Position numbers and translations under genes: made by a program | NCBI GenBank assembly: GCA_963836735.1 | Contig: CAWIKP010000020.1 | Location: 228,450 to 292,449 of the forward strand | Length of the DNA: 64,000 bases | Direction of reading: 5' to 3' | Source of the DNA: JACCXG01 sp963836735 | GTDB lineage: Bacteria; Acidobacteriota; Vicinamibacteria; Vicinamibacterales; 2-12-FULL-66-21 | Notes under the pieces: generated by a model | Database searches by the model: none | What the model was told of the DNA's origin: nothing | What the model saw: only the letters and a program-made list of their open reading frames with translations | In this document: positions 9,046 through 19,965 of the stretch, piece after piece | Layout: each line of letters opens with the position of its first letter | How positions within the stretch are numbered: the first letter of the stretch is position 1

Positions 9046-12000
9046 CTAGAAAGATACTTGAACCCGAACTGGATCTGCCTTGCCTGGTTCGAAGTACTGG
9101 TCACTCGCCCACCCGCCGCCGTATCGATGTTGGTGTTCGGCGCACTGAAGTAGGTCGAGTTGAGCACGTTGAACCCCTCGGCTCTGAATTCGAGCGTCTG
9201 GCCATTGCGGATCTCGAATCGTTTGAAGAGCGACATGTCGACGTTCCACTGGTGATCCGAGCGCAGGATGCCCGGGCCCGAGTCACCGAATGTGAACGAG
9301 GCGGGGACGACGAACGCGGTCTTGTCGAACCACAGCGTCGATAGTCGGATTGTCCAGCTCGCCCGAGCCAACCCGGTTCGGGCGCTGTCCGCCAACGCCG
9401 ATATTCGCGACGTCCCGGGAGATGGTCGGCGTGTACGGCAGCCCGCTGCGGTAGCTGATGATGTTCTGGAACTGCCAGCCCCCGACGATGGCGTTGGTCA
9501 CGCCGCCGGCATTCGACAGGAACTTGCGCCCTTTGCCAAACGGCAGCTCGTAGCCATAACTGGCGCTGAACAGGTGGGGGATGTCCCACGGCTGGGGCTG
9601 CGTCTCGTAGGTGTAGTTGCCGCCGATCTCCGGCGCGGGCACCCGGCGCGTCGACTCCGAGTAGGTGTACCAGACGAGATACCAGAGGCCGCGAGCCGGC
9701 CGCTGCTGCAGCTTGAGCTGCAGCGCCTGGTAGTCGCTCGACTGCGCCTGCGTCTGCACGGAGAGGTTGCCGAACCGCGGATACGGCCGCCGCGCCTGCA
9801 CGCTCCCGGCGCCCGCCGGCGGCAGGTTGATGTTCTCGGCCGCCGTCTGATGGTCGCCGGTCGTGCCCACATAGTCGACTTCCAGCGCGGTATGGCTGAA
9901 CAGCTGCCGCTGGACGCCGAGGTTCCAGCGCTGGTCGCGTCCCGGTTGCGCTTCGAGTGGCAGCGGCACCCAGGTCACCGAGCCCACCGATGCTCCCACC
10001 GGAACTCCGAGCCAGAAATCCGCGAGCGTGCGGTTGGGAACGGCGTTGACTGCCGCCGTGACCGTCTCGCTGACCCGGAACGGAATGAAGTTGAAGTTCA
10101 GCCGCCCGTCGGTGCCCTTCGGCCTCGTAGAAGATGCCGTAGCCGCCGCGAACGACCATGTTGTCGCCGAAGGGACGCCAGGCAAAGCCCAGTCGCGGCC
10201 CGACCTGCTTCATGTCGTTCTTCGTGATGTTCAGCGGCACCCCCGCCTGGCTGCTCGTCTGAATCAGATCCGAGAACAGCGTGTAGCCGACGTCCGCGAG
10301 CCGCTGCACGCTGAGGTCGATGTCGTTGGTCTTGCTCGAGACGATGATCGACTTCTCGCGGGTGGGATCGAAGGCCGCCGCCTGTCCTTTGTAGCCGGTC
10401 AACCACGGCGTGTACTCGTAGCGGAAGCCCAGGTTCAAGGTCAGCGAGTTCGCGACCTTGAAGTCGTCCTGGAAGAAGCCGTGCCAGTAGGTGCCATAGC
10501 CGCCCCACCAGGTCGCGGGGTTCGACCGCGTGGAGTTCGCGGGGTACCCGAGCAGGAAATCGGCAAAGCCGTCGCCGGTGCCCGCCGCCGACGCCGGATT
10601 CTGCGTCATCACGCCGGTGAACCCGTAGGTGCCGTTGTGATCGCGCGCGTCGGTGAAGAGGATGTTCCGGTAATAGATCCGGCCGCCGAACTTGAGGATG
10701 TGCGGCCCCTTCACCCAGGTCACGTTGTCGGTGATCTCCCACTCGCCGCGATTCTGCCATTTCGGCCGGCCATCACCGGCATTGCCCGAGAATCCCGCGT
10801 AGCCTGAGAACGAGAACGCCGGGAGGCTCGAGATCGCCGGATCCTGGGCCTGCTCGAGTCCCTTCACGCCCGCCTGCGCCAGCAGATCGGAGCCCTGTCC
10901 CTGGAAGTACGCGGTCGACCGGTATTCGCCGTACATCCGGCTGACCCGCAGCTCGTGCACGATCGAGGTGCCGAAGTTCGACGTCAGCGCGCCGGCGAGG
11001 TTGAAGGCCGGTCCCCAGAGCTCGGTCGCGCCGAGGGCCGGAAACGTGCTCGGTCGATCCTCGTGGTTCGAGTGCCGGCTGAAACGCACGAAGAGCTTGT
11101 GCCGCGGGGTCAGTTCGTGATCCCCGCGAAGCGTGAACTGATCCTGGTTGAACTCGACGATCGGGCTGCTGACCCAGGTGTTGTTCGGTCCGTTCGGCAG
11201 CGGGATGTAGCGCAGGAAGAACTCCGCCGCAGGAGCGATCCGGTTCTGCGGAATGACGTTGCCGGCAAACTGTGTCCGCGTGGTGCCGCTGGTCGGTCAG
11301 AGGGTCGTAGATCGGCGCGAGTCCCTGAAAGTTGCCCTGGCGCTGCGCCGGCGACGGCACGATCGCCACGTCGACCGCACCCGATTTGCGCCGCTGCCCT
11401 TCATAGCTGGCGAAGAAGAACGTCCGGCCGCGGCCGTCGACGAGGCCCGGAATCACGACCGGTCCGCCGAACGTGCCGCCGAACTGGTTGCGCTCGAGCT
11501 TCTCCTTCGTCTGCGCGAAGTAGTTCTTCGCGTCGAACGCGTCGTTCCGCAGGAACTCGAAGGCGCTGCCGCGAACGCGGTTCGACCCCGACTTGGTCAC
11601 GACGTTGAACGTGCCGCCGGCGCCGTGGAACTCGGCCGAGTAGGCGTTCTGCTGCACGCTGAACTCCTGCAGCGCGTCGACCGACGTCTGGATCCACGTG
11701 CCGCCCTGGTGCTCCTCGGTGATGTCGACGCCGTCGAGCAGGAACCGCGTCTGACGTCCGCTGACGCCGCCCATGATGTTGCCGTTGACGATCTCCGGGC
11801 GCACCAGCTGCGAATTCCCGGCTCGGCGGCAAGCAGCGCCACTCCCGGCGTCAGCCGCGCGAGCTCGTGAAAGCTCCGGCCGTTCAGCGGCAGGTCGACG
11901 ATCTGCTCGTTGGTGATCACCTGGCTGAGCGTGGCGGACTCGGTGTTGAGCAGCGGCGCCTGGGTCGTGACCAGCACCTCGGTCGACAGGGCGCTGATCG

Positions 12001-12335
12001 CGAGCGACGAGCTCGACCCGCGCTGCCTGGCCGACGGTCAACTCGACATTTTCCCGGACCGTCGTCTGGAACCCCGTGACCGCAGCGGTCACCCGATAGA
12101 CGCCCGGATCGAGCGGCGTGACGACGTAATTGCCTTCGCGGTCGGTGGCGGCCGTTCTCGCGACGTTGGTCGCGACGTTGGTGACGGTCACCGTCACGTT
12201 CGGGATGCCGGCGTGCTGCGGGTCGTAGATGGTGCCGACAATGCGGGCACCCTGCAGCTGAGCAAGGGCGGGGCTCGCGAGGGCGAGCGAGAGGGCGATC
12301 AGACAAGCGGACCGAGCGACAAGCCTTCGGCTCAT
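9046..12335 (-). CDS. TonB-dependent receptor, Oar-like, with N-terminal carboxypeptidase-regulatory domain; multiple frameshifts
   Basis: About 1,095 aa when joined. A signal peptide (SACLIALSLALASPALAQ) is followed by a carboxypeptidase-regulatory-like beta-sandwich (IVGTIYDPQHAGIPNVTV, residues about 30-110), a plug domain (ITNEQIVDLPLNGRSFHELA; FLLDGVDITEEHQGG), and a long outer-membrane barrel with repeated aromatic strands (GYGTYWHGFFQDDFKV; NLGVQRQLFSHTALEVDY). The last strand ends with an aromatic residue, IQFGFKYLF, once a missing base near 9050 is restored. Breaks are apparent near 11990, 11820, 11290, 10120, 9340 and 9050. The protein should import oligosaccharides across the outer membrane for the downstream GH3 and GH39 enzymes. 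AAAGGAG lies 10 nt before the ATG. Confidence 0.85.
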
Positions 12336-12480
12336 AGTGCATTCGCTCCTTTGACCGGTTGACCTGTGGACCTGACATCACCTCCGCGGGACGAAAACGG
12401 CGCTCATGCTACAGCACACGAGCGCCAGGGCGGTAGGAGACCTTCTGGCGCCGGAGATAAGATCCCGGTCGTCAGGCTCC
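12336..12480. promoter_or_regulatory. Divergent promoter region between the TonB receptor and the kinase operon
   Basis: 145 bp separate the two start codons. TAAGAT at about 12456 could serve as a -10 for the kinase operon. I see no convincing operator palindrome. Confidence 0.3.
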
Positions 12481-14158
12481 ATGAAACAAGAGGTCCCGGG
12501 CACCGTCATCGCCGGACGATACCGACTGATCGGTCCGATTGGGCGGGGTGCGAACGGCACGGTCTACAAGGCCCTCGACCCGGTGCTCAATCGGGTCGTC
12601 GCCGTCAAGGTCCTCGAGTCCCGTTCGGGGTGGCCGAAGCAGGCGCTCGCGCGCGAAGCGCAGGCGACCAGCACCCTCACGCATCCGAACATTCTCCGGG
12701 TCCTCGACTTCGTCGAGGCCGCCGACTCGACGGTCATCGTCGTCGAATACATCGAGGGCCGTTCTCTGGCCGACATCTTCCGTGAGAGCGGGCCGCTCGA
12801 TCAGAACTATGCGATCGAAATCGCCGCCGCCGTCGGGAGCGCACTCGCCTTCGCGCACCGTCGCGGCATCGTCCATCGCGACGTGAAACCCTCGAACGTC
12901 CTCATCTCGACGGCCGGCCGGGTCCTGCTGGCAGACTTCGGTCTGGCCATTGCACCGGGAGCCGATACGCTCACATCCTCGGGCACGATCCTCGGGGACT
13001 CCGAGATACATGTCGCCAGAGCAGGCGCTCGGCCGTCCGCTGGACGGCCGCTCCGACATCTATTCCCTGGCGATCGTCGTGTACGAAGCACTGTGCGGCG
13101 AGCCCTGGTTCCACGCGACAGGCTCCGTGGAGATACTCGAACATCTCGTCACGACCCCGGTCGAGCCGATTCGACAGCGCAACCCGAAGGTGAGCGCCGA
13201 CATCGAGCGGGTTCTCGCGAAGGCGCTCGCGAAACAGCCAGCCGACCGGTATCACACGGCGGATCGGTTTGTACAGGCACTCAGAGATGCGGCTTTGCAG
13301 CTGGATGCCGCGGAGGCATTTGTCCAACCAACGGCGACGCCGGCGCGATCAAATGCAGATAAGAATGGCGGGAACCGAGATGAAACCGGAGCTTTCATCT
13401 CTCCTGGTGCTGGGGCACCGGTCGAGCCGTCACTCTCGCGACCTCACAGTTGGTATTTCTTGGCCGGTTTCATCGTGTCCGCGCTTCTCGCCGCCCAGTT
13501 CATGCCACAACCGGCGTCTACGGGCGTCGTTGTCGTCCTGCTCGCAGTATCGGCGTGGTGGGTCTTGCGGATGCGGGCGACAACGGCCGGTCCGGGCCAG
13601 CCTGACGAAACAGTTGAGACCGGGGAAGCGGCCCCCTACAGACCGCCCTCAGCAGCACGAGTGCGGGGGCATATGTTCGGTCACGCAGGACTCGTCGACG
13701 CACCGACCGCAGAAACGCCGGCCTACGTACCCTCCGACATCCCTGCCGCGCTCACACTTCGCGATCCGACGGCTGGCACCTGGCTCCTCGTGCTCAACGG
13801 CCCACAGCAGGGCAGGCAGTTTTCGCTTGGCCGGAATGTGGCTATCGGCCGGTCTTCCAGCAACTCCGTCGTTCTCGACGGCGATCCGGCCGTCTCGCGG
13901 CGGCATGCCGAGATCGTGCTCCAGCAGAGCCGCTTCCACGTGCGGGACCTGCGCAGCAACGCTGGCACGCTGGTGAACAACGTCAGAGTCCGTAGTCACG
14001 AGCTCCGGGATCGCGACGAGATCCGCGTCGGCGGCACGACGCTGCTGTTCATCAGCGCTGCCGAGACCGGCGAGCGTGGCGCGGAGTCGAAGCGGAGGCT
14101 CCTGGAATTCTCGGCGATCTGGAACGACCTCATCCGGGCCGCGCACGACGATGAGTAG
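12481..14158 (+). CDS. Membrane Ser/Thr protein kinase with C-terminal FHA domain; one frameshift
   Basis: About 559 aa. The kinase domain spans residues 10-270: glycine loop GPIGRGANGTVY, the ATP-binding Lys in VAVKVLE, catalytic HRDVKPSN, DFGLA, and activation segment GTPRYMSPEQ. One extra G in the run at 12994-12997 breaks the frame just before GTPRYM. Two hydrophobic segments (about residues 322-362) suggest membrane anchoring. The C-terminus (about 430-540) is an FHA domain, a phosphothreonine reader, with FSLGRNVAIGRSSSNSV, VSRRHAEI and LRSNAGTLVNN. Its stop overlaps the next ATG by 8 bp. A kinase carrying its own phosphopeptide reader followed by a phosphatase two genes later implies a self-contained phospho-signalling unit. 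Confidence 0.9.
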
Positions 14159-15660
14159 AGAGCGGTTCGCGGCCGTTGCGGAGACGCTCACCCGCGGTCT
14201 GCTGCGGGAGGCGATCGGCTATCGGGTCGAGCAGACCATCCCGTACCTGAAGGGCACCATCGGGTTCATGGTGGAGGCGCCGCTCCTGTGGATTCGCTAC
14301 TCGCGGTTCCCGATTCTGTTCGTCGCCTACGATCGGGCGGAGTCCGACGTCCTCGCGACGATCGTCCGGCAGCTCGAAATCGCCAAAGCGACGGAGTTCT
14401 TCGCCCTGCTGATCGTGATTCCGCCGCGGGAGGGCGCTTCGGGGCGCGAGGCGGACGAGCTCAGGCAAGTGGTCGGCGATTCGGTCTACAGGCACGACTT
14501 CGTGGTCCTCAACCATGAGCATCTGTCCAGCATCATTGCCCGCAACAGCTCGAAGCGTCTGATTGAGATCGTCCTGGAACAGGGCACCGAGCTCTCGACG
14601 CTGTCGCCATACGTCGTCCGGGGCCCGGTTCCGGGCAGCATGTTTTTCGGCCGCGAAAGCGAGATCAAGACGATTTCGCAGACGATCCAGCGCGGGAATC
14701 ATGCCGTGGTCGGCGGAAGGCGTATCGGCAAGAGCTCAGTGCTGCTTCGACTCAAGCGCCTGCTCGGCGACGATCCACGCTACCGGCCGATCTATCTGGA
14801 CTGCGAAGCACGCTTCGACTACGAGGGGTTCTTTGACGGGCTCGTGGAACAGACCGGCAAACCGGTCACCGGCGGCCCGCTTCAGTTCCAGAAGATCGCC
14901 TCGGCGTTCCGGGAGAACGACCAGCTGCCGGTCTTCCTGCTGGACGAGATCGACGAGCTGCTCGCGTACGACACCGAACGCCAGCCACCAGGGCAGCTCT
15001 TCAAGGCGTTTCGTGCGGCGTCTCACGAGGGCGTGTGCCGCTTCGTCTTCTCGGGGAGCCGTACGCTCGATCAGCACCTTCGGAACCCCCATTCCCCGTT
15101 CTTCAACTTCTGCGAGCGGGTCGTGCTCGGACGCCTGCAGGAGCGCAGTGTGGCGGAAATCATCCGCAAACCGATGCAGCAGCTCGGTCTCGAGCTGCCC
15201 GATGAAGAGCGTCTGGTGCTCCGGCTGATCGAGTTGACGTCGTGCCATCCGAACATGGCCCAGTGGCTGTGCGACCGCTTGATCCGATCGCAGCGCCGGC
15301 CGTCGCATCACCACCGAGGCTCTCGAGCAGTTGGCGGCAACCCCGGAATTTCACGAGTACTATGTCGGGACCGCCTGGAGCGACGCGACGTCAATCGAGA
15401 AATTGATCAGCCTGCTCATCGAGGAGTCCCGCTTCGACGAGGAGAGCGTCAGGAAGAAGCTCGTGGAGTGTGGCCTGCCGCTCGACCCGCGGCTGATTCG
15501 GCAGAGTCTCGATGTCCTTCAGCTCTACTCAGTGATCGAGCGTGATGGAAGCCACTACCGGTTCGGCATGTCCCAATACCCGCGAATCGTGCGCGAGAGC
15601 GGCGTCGCGGCCGCGCAGCTCGAATTCCTGCCGGCGGAGGTCCTGAAACAATGTTCGTGA
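14151..15660 (+). CDS. P-loop ATPase (AAA/STAND-like) with uncharacterised N-terminal domain; one frameshift
   Basis: About 503 aa. The first ~165 residues form an alpha/beta domain I cannot name (FPILFVAYDRAE; FFALLIVIPPRE). A linker SPYVVRGPVPGSMFFGRE leads into an ATPase with Walker A VVGGRRIGKSS, Walker B VFLLDEIDEL and an arginine-rich FSGSR sensor region. The C-terminal part holds winged-helix-like repeats (LDVLQLYSVIERDGSHYRF) as in STAND/AAA proteins that act as nucleotide-driven signalling switches. The frame breaks near 15303 and the downstream frame resumes at ITTEALEQLAATPEF. Its start overlaps the kinase gene by 8 bp and its end overlaps the next gene by 10 bp, so the three are almost certainly one operon. 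Confidence 0.82.
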
Positions 15661-17847
15661 CGGAGGGACCGGTCGACCCCGAGAGCCCGCTGTTCGTCGG
15701 GCGCACCGCCGAACTGAACCAGATGGAGACCTGGCTCACGAGCGTGCGCTGCGTCGGCGCCGTGATGGGGGCCCGTCAGACCGGGAAGACGAGCCTGTTG
15801 CTCAAACTGCGCCATCTGCTGCGTGAGAAGTACGCCTTCGTGTTCATCGATCTCGAAGCCGTAGCGGGCGCGCAGATGGCCGAGTGCGTCGAGTACATCG
15901 CGTCGGAGATCACCGCACAGCTGCCGGTGGGCAACGGCCGCCCGGAGGTCCGTCTTCCTGAGAAGCCCCACGAATTCCAGGCGTTCCTCGAGCGATGCGC
16001 ACGGGCCGCCCCTGGTATTCGCATCGTCGTGCTCCTCGACGAGATCGGCGCGTTGCTGCCCGAAACCTCGCTGCGGCTGACGAGCGCCATCCGTGCGGTC
16101 TTCACCAACCGGCACGTCAAGCCGGAGCTGGCCAGATACGTGTTCGTCGTCGCGGGTGCGACCGACATGCTCGAGATTCGCGACCGGGCGCAACTCACCG
16201 CTCAAGAACGTGGCGGAAACCCTCTACGTCGGCGATCTGCCGGTCTCGGATACCGAGCGGCTGGTGGCCGAAATGTTCGGAGCCGGATCGGCGCGCTCCG
16301 AGGCGCTGGCCGAGACCGTTCACGGATGGACGGGCGGGCATCCCTACTGGACTCAACGCCTCGGTGAGGCGCTTCATCGCGAGGCGGCCGGGCTGACCGA
16401 GACAGCCGTCAAAGATGCCGTCGAGCACTTGCTGTTGACCGAGGACCGAAACCTCCCGCACATCTTTCGCGCACTCGAAGCGGACCAGACGCTCACCGGC
16501 CTGGTGAAGATGCTCCTCGGTGGCGAGCCGGTCGACTTCAGACGGGCGGACCGGGCCATCGCACGACTGGAGCTCATCGGCCTCGCCAAGAACCACGGCG
16601 GCCGGTGCGTCATCCGCAACCGCATCTACCAGGAGGCTCTCGAGCGCCGGGTCCCGCCGCACGCACGGGTCCTCGAACGGGACCTCCGGCATCTGAACCG
16701 GCAGTTGCTGGAAGCTGACGATCCGGACACGCTGTTCCAGGCAGTTGCCGTGCACCTCAAGACCAGTTTGCGGAACGAGTCCGTGCTGGTGCTGAAACGA
16801 CGCGCCAGGGACGGTTGTTACGTGACCGCCTGCAGCCTCAATGTTCCGGCAGAGGCAATGGCCGGCCTGCAGCTCGACTCAATCGCTCCGGTACTTGGCG
16901 CGCTGGTCTCCCCCGCTGAACCGGCAGGCATCGGCATGCCCGAAAACGCGGTCGACCTCTTCGCGCGGCTGAACGTCTCACTGATTGTCCCGGTGCGGCT
17001 GAAAGGCACGACCGAGGCGCTGCTCTGTCTTGGACGGCGGCCATCCGGTGACGAATTCAACAGCGAGGATCGCGAATTCCTGACCGCCGTCGGCACGCAG
17101 AGCGCCATGTGCCTCGACCTCATCCGGCTGCGCATGTGGGAGCACGAGGCGAGCAATGCCTGGCTGATTCAGAAGGGGCTTCTGCCTGAGAGGCTCCCCT
17201 CGGTGGCGGGCTTCCAGATTGCGGGCAGCCTTCGACCGGCCAGAATGGTCGGTGGTGATTACTATGACGCCTTCGAGCTGGGCGATCGCACCCTGGCGCT
17301 CTGCGTCGGCGACGTCGTGGGCAAGGGGATGCCCGCAGCGCTACTCATGGCCAGCCTCCAGTCGGCGGTGCGGGCTCTCTCGTCCGAAGCGGTCAGCCCG
17401 AGCCACTTGTGCGGACGGATCAATCAGCAGATCGCGCGCAGCGTGGCGAACGGGAACTTCATCACCTTCTTCTTTGGACTCCTCGATCTGGAGGCCCGCA
17501 GGCTCACCTACACGAACGCAGGTCACAACCCGCCGATCCTTTTCCGCGAACCGTCTGAAGTCATGCGCCTGTCGGAGGGTGGCCCCGTCCTTGGCGTCTT
17601 CCCCGAGCAAATCTACGTGGATCGGGCGGTCAGCATCCAACCCGGCGACCGGCTTCTGCTCTTCACCGACGGCGTGACCGAGGCGTGGAACGACAAGGAT
17701 GAAGAGTTCGGCGACGACCGGCTGATTGCGCTCGTCCAGGCGTGTCCCGACGCGACCCTGCTGCATCAGCGAATCATCGACAGTGTCACCGCCTTCAGTG
17801 GCGGCGACTTTCGGGATGACGTGACGGTCCTGGCAGTTACCTGTTGA
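15651..17847 (+). CDS. P-loop ATPase fused to GAF and PP2C-type (SpoIIE/RsbU) phosphatase; one frameshift
   Basis: About 732 aa in three modules. Residues 1-330: a second ATPase related to the upstream one, opening FVTEGPVDPESPLFVGR, with Walker A MGARQTGKTS and Walker B VVLLDEIGAL. Residues about 340-480: a GAF sensor domain (TLFQAVAVHLKTSL; REFLTAVGTQSAMCLDL). Residues about 490-732: a PP2C-SIG phosphatase with metal-binding GGDYYDAF, GDVVGKGMPAALLMA, LLLFTDGVTEAW and FRDDVTVLAV, as in RsbU/SpoIIE enzymes that dephosphorylate Ser/Thr-phosphorylated partners. The break near 16200 lies between the ATPase core and LKNVAETLYVGDLP. Coupling of an ATPase switch to a phosphatase opposite a kinase suggests nucleotide-gated control of a phosphorylation state. 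A STAS protein encoded at 26.4 kb is a conceivable but unproven partner. Confidence 0.85.
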
Positions 17848-17882
17848 CGATCCACGGGGTTCGGCGGTCCACACGCGTGGAC

Positions 17883-18635
17883 TCAACTGCGCTTTCGCCA
17901 GTCGCTCCACTGTTCGCGGAACGTCCCGAGCACGGCGCGGAGCGCCAGGCGGCGCCGCGCCCCGCCGTGACGCAGGAGTACCGCGATCCCGCGTTCAGCC
18001 TCGGTGTCCAGCACGACCAGCTCGAGGTCCGGAAAGGTCGCGCGCCACCTCGCGATCGCGGTCTGCTCGCGAGGGCGGGCGGCGTCATCCAGGATGATGA
18101 CGGCGCCAGGGCGAAGAAGAGGATAGGCGTCGAACAACGGCGACGTGCGTCCGTAGCGCTGGGGCGGCGCGTCGATGAACACGAGATCGAACGGGATCCG
18201 CTGGCGAAGGCGTTTCCTGGCGCCGCGGTAGGACCACAGGCATCCATGGCGCGACAGCGTTCGCCTCAATGGGGTGACGACCAGGGCGGCGTCGACGTGC
18301 GGTGTCTGCTGAACCCGGCTCCAGACATCGCGGGCGAGGTGTTCGGGTTCGTGCTCGAACGACGTCAGCCGTCCTCCGCCCTCGGCGGCCAGCGCCTCCG
18401 CAATCACCAGGGACGACCAGCCGGCGCCGAACTCGAGCACCGAGCCGCAGCCCAGCCCGTGAATCGCCGAGGCCAGCCATTTCGCCATGGGGTGCGACAC
18501 CGGCCATTTGCCGAGATCGGGAGGGAGCAGCGCGTCGACGTCGATGAGCGGCGACGGGTTCGCATACACGCTCCTGATGCGGTCCGCAGTCCGTTCACCA
18601 TTCGGAGGTTCTGAAGCCACGTCCTGACGGTGCAT
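17883..18635 (-). CDS. Class I SAM-dependent methyltransferase-like protein
   Basis: About 250 aa, intact. The SAM-binding Rossmann core is clear: motif I VLEFGAGWSSLVIAEAL near residue 65, acidic end of strand 2 in LTSFEHEPEH, motif IV FDLVFIDAPPQR near 155, and LLRPGAVIILDDAARP. This arrangement resembles the Methyltransf_24/FkbM-type group that modifies sugars or small molecules, but the acceptor cannot be assigned. ATG 18635 is preceded by a weak GGGGAT. It is convergent with the phosphatase gene (35 bp apart) and divergent from the efflux operon. Confidence 0.75.
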   Translation of the reverse strand: MHRQDVASEPPNGERTADRIRSVYANPSPLIDVDALLPPDLGKWPVSHPMAKWLASAIHGLGCGSVLEFGAGWSSLVIAEALAAEGGGRLTSFEHEPEHLARDVWSRVQQTPHVDAALVVTPLRRTLSRHGCLWSYRGARKRLRQRIPFDLVFIDAPPQRYGRTSPLFDAYPLLRPGAVIILDDAARPREQTAIARWRATFPDLELVVLDTEAERGIAVLLRHGGARRRLALRAVLGTFREQWSDWRKRS

Positions 18636-18722
18636 GATCGCAATCCCCAGATGAACGGCCCATGACAAGCCGCTGTACGCTGTAATGGTGGATTCATCCA
18701 GCGTTTGCCATGGTGGCCCGGC

Positions 18723-19965
18723 GTGAGTGCCTGGGTCAGAGACCGTCCATCGCTGCTGCTCTCGCTCGGCGGCGTCGCCACGATCGTTTCCGCGCTCAAC
18801 GCACAGCAGCCGCCCCAGGCACTCTCGCCGTCTCCGCTGACGCTGCAGTCCGCGTTCGCGCTCGCCAACGCACACAACCCGACGCTGACAGCGGCGCGCC
18901 TCGGCCGTGCCGTGGATCTGGCTGGCGTCGGCGTCGCAGAGCAGCGCCCGAATCCGGAGGCATCCTTCGAAGCGGCGCGCGACACGCCTCACGAAGTCCT
19001 GAGTCTCGCGTTCCCCCTCGAGCTCGGAGGCAAGCGCGGGCGGCGGATCGATCTCGCCAACGCGACACTGGCGCGCACGACGGCGGATCTGGCCGTGCAG
19101 ACGCTGGATGTCCGCCGCGCCGTGCGGCTCGCCTACTACGAGCTGGTCGCGGCGACGGCGCAGGTGCAGATCACATCGGAACTGCGTAGCCTCGCGGAAC
19201 GGACGCGAAACGCCGCGCGCGATCGGTTCGAGTCAGGCGCGGCGCCGAGGCTCGAGGCGCTGCAGGCAGAGCTGGCACTGGCGCAGGCCGATAACGAAGA
19301 GGAAGCCGCGCGGGGCCGGCGGACCGCTGCGCGAACCTCGCTCAACACGGCGATCGGACGCGCGCCCGAGTCGCCGGCCGAGCCCATCGACCCGTTCGAT
19401 GCGGGCATCGTTCCCACGGATCCTGTCGCGATCGTCGCGCGCCGGACCCGACATCGCGGCCCTGGATCGCGAGATAGACGAGGCAGTCGCGCGGCAGCGG
19501 CTGGCGACGGCGATGCGCACGCCCGATCCGACCGTGTCCGGGGGCGCCCTCTTCGACGCGCAGCCGGAGTTCACCTATGGGTGGAGGTTTGGTGTGGCCG
19601 TTGCCGTCCCGATCTTCACCCGCCACAACGCTGAAGTAGAGGTTGAGGCTGCGCACGTGGCGCAGCTCCGGGCCCAGCGTCAGGCCCGCCTGGCGATCCT
19701 GACCGGCGAGGCGCTGGCGGCCGCAACCCGCGCTGAGGCCGCGCGGCGCCAATACCTTCGGTATCGGGACGAGATCCTGCCCCAGCTCACGACCATCGAG
19801 GCCATGGCCGAGGACTCGTACCGGTCGGGACAGACGAACCTGACGGCGTTTCTGCAGGCCGTGCTCGCCGCCAGGGAATTGCGGCTCCGGGCCACCGAGG
19901 CCGGCCTTGCCTATCAGACCGCGCTTGCCGATCTCGAGCGTGCGCTCGGAGGACCGATCCAATGA
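18723..19965 (+). CDS. TolC-family outer-membrane efflux protein; one frameshift
   Basis: About 414 aa. Signal peptide (PSLLLSLGGVATIVSALNAQ) then two outer-membrane-efflux repeats rich in Ala/Leu/Arg helices: TLQSAFALANAHNPTL, the RRAVRLAYYELVAATAQ helix, and in the second half GWRFGVAVAVPIF and AEDSYRSGQTNLTAFLQA. An extra base near 19446 breaks the frame between the two halves. GTG 18723 is chosen because it directly precedes the hydrophobic segment; TTG 18705 is an alternative. The stop overlaps the adaptor ATG (ATGA). It forms the outer-membrane duct of the tripartite pump. Confidence 0.87.

Noticed and set aside
12481..17847. Classic toxin/antiphage defence system
   Set aside because: No nuclease, protease or pore-forming effector could be identified; a regulatory role fits the kinase/phosphatase pair better.
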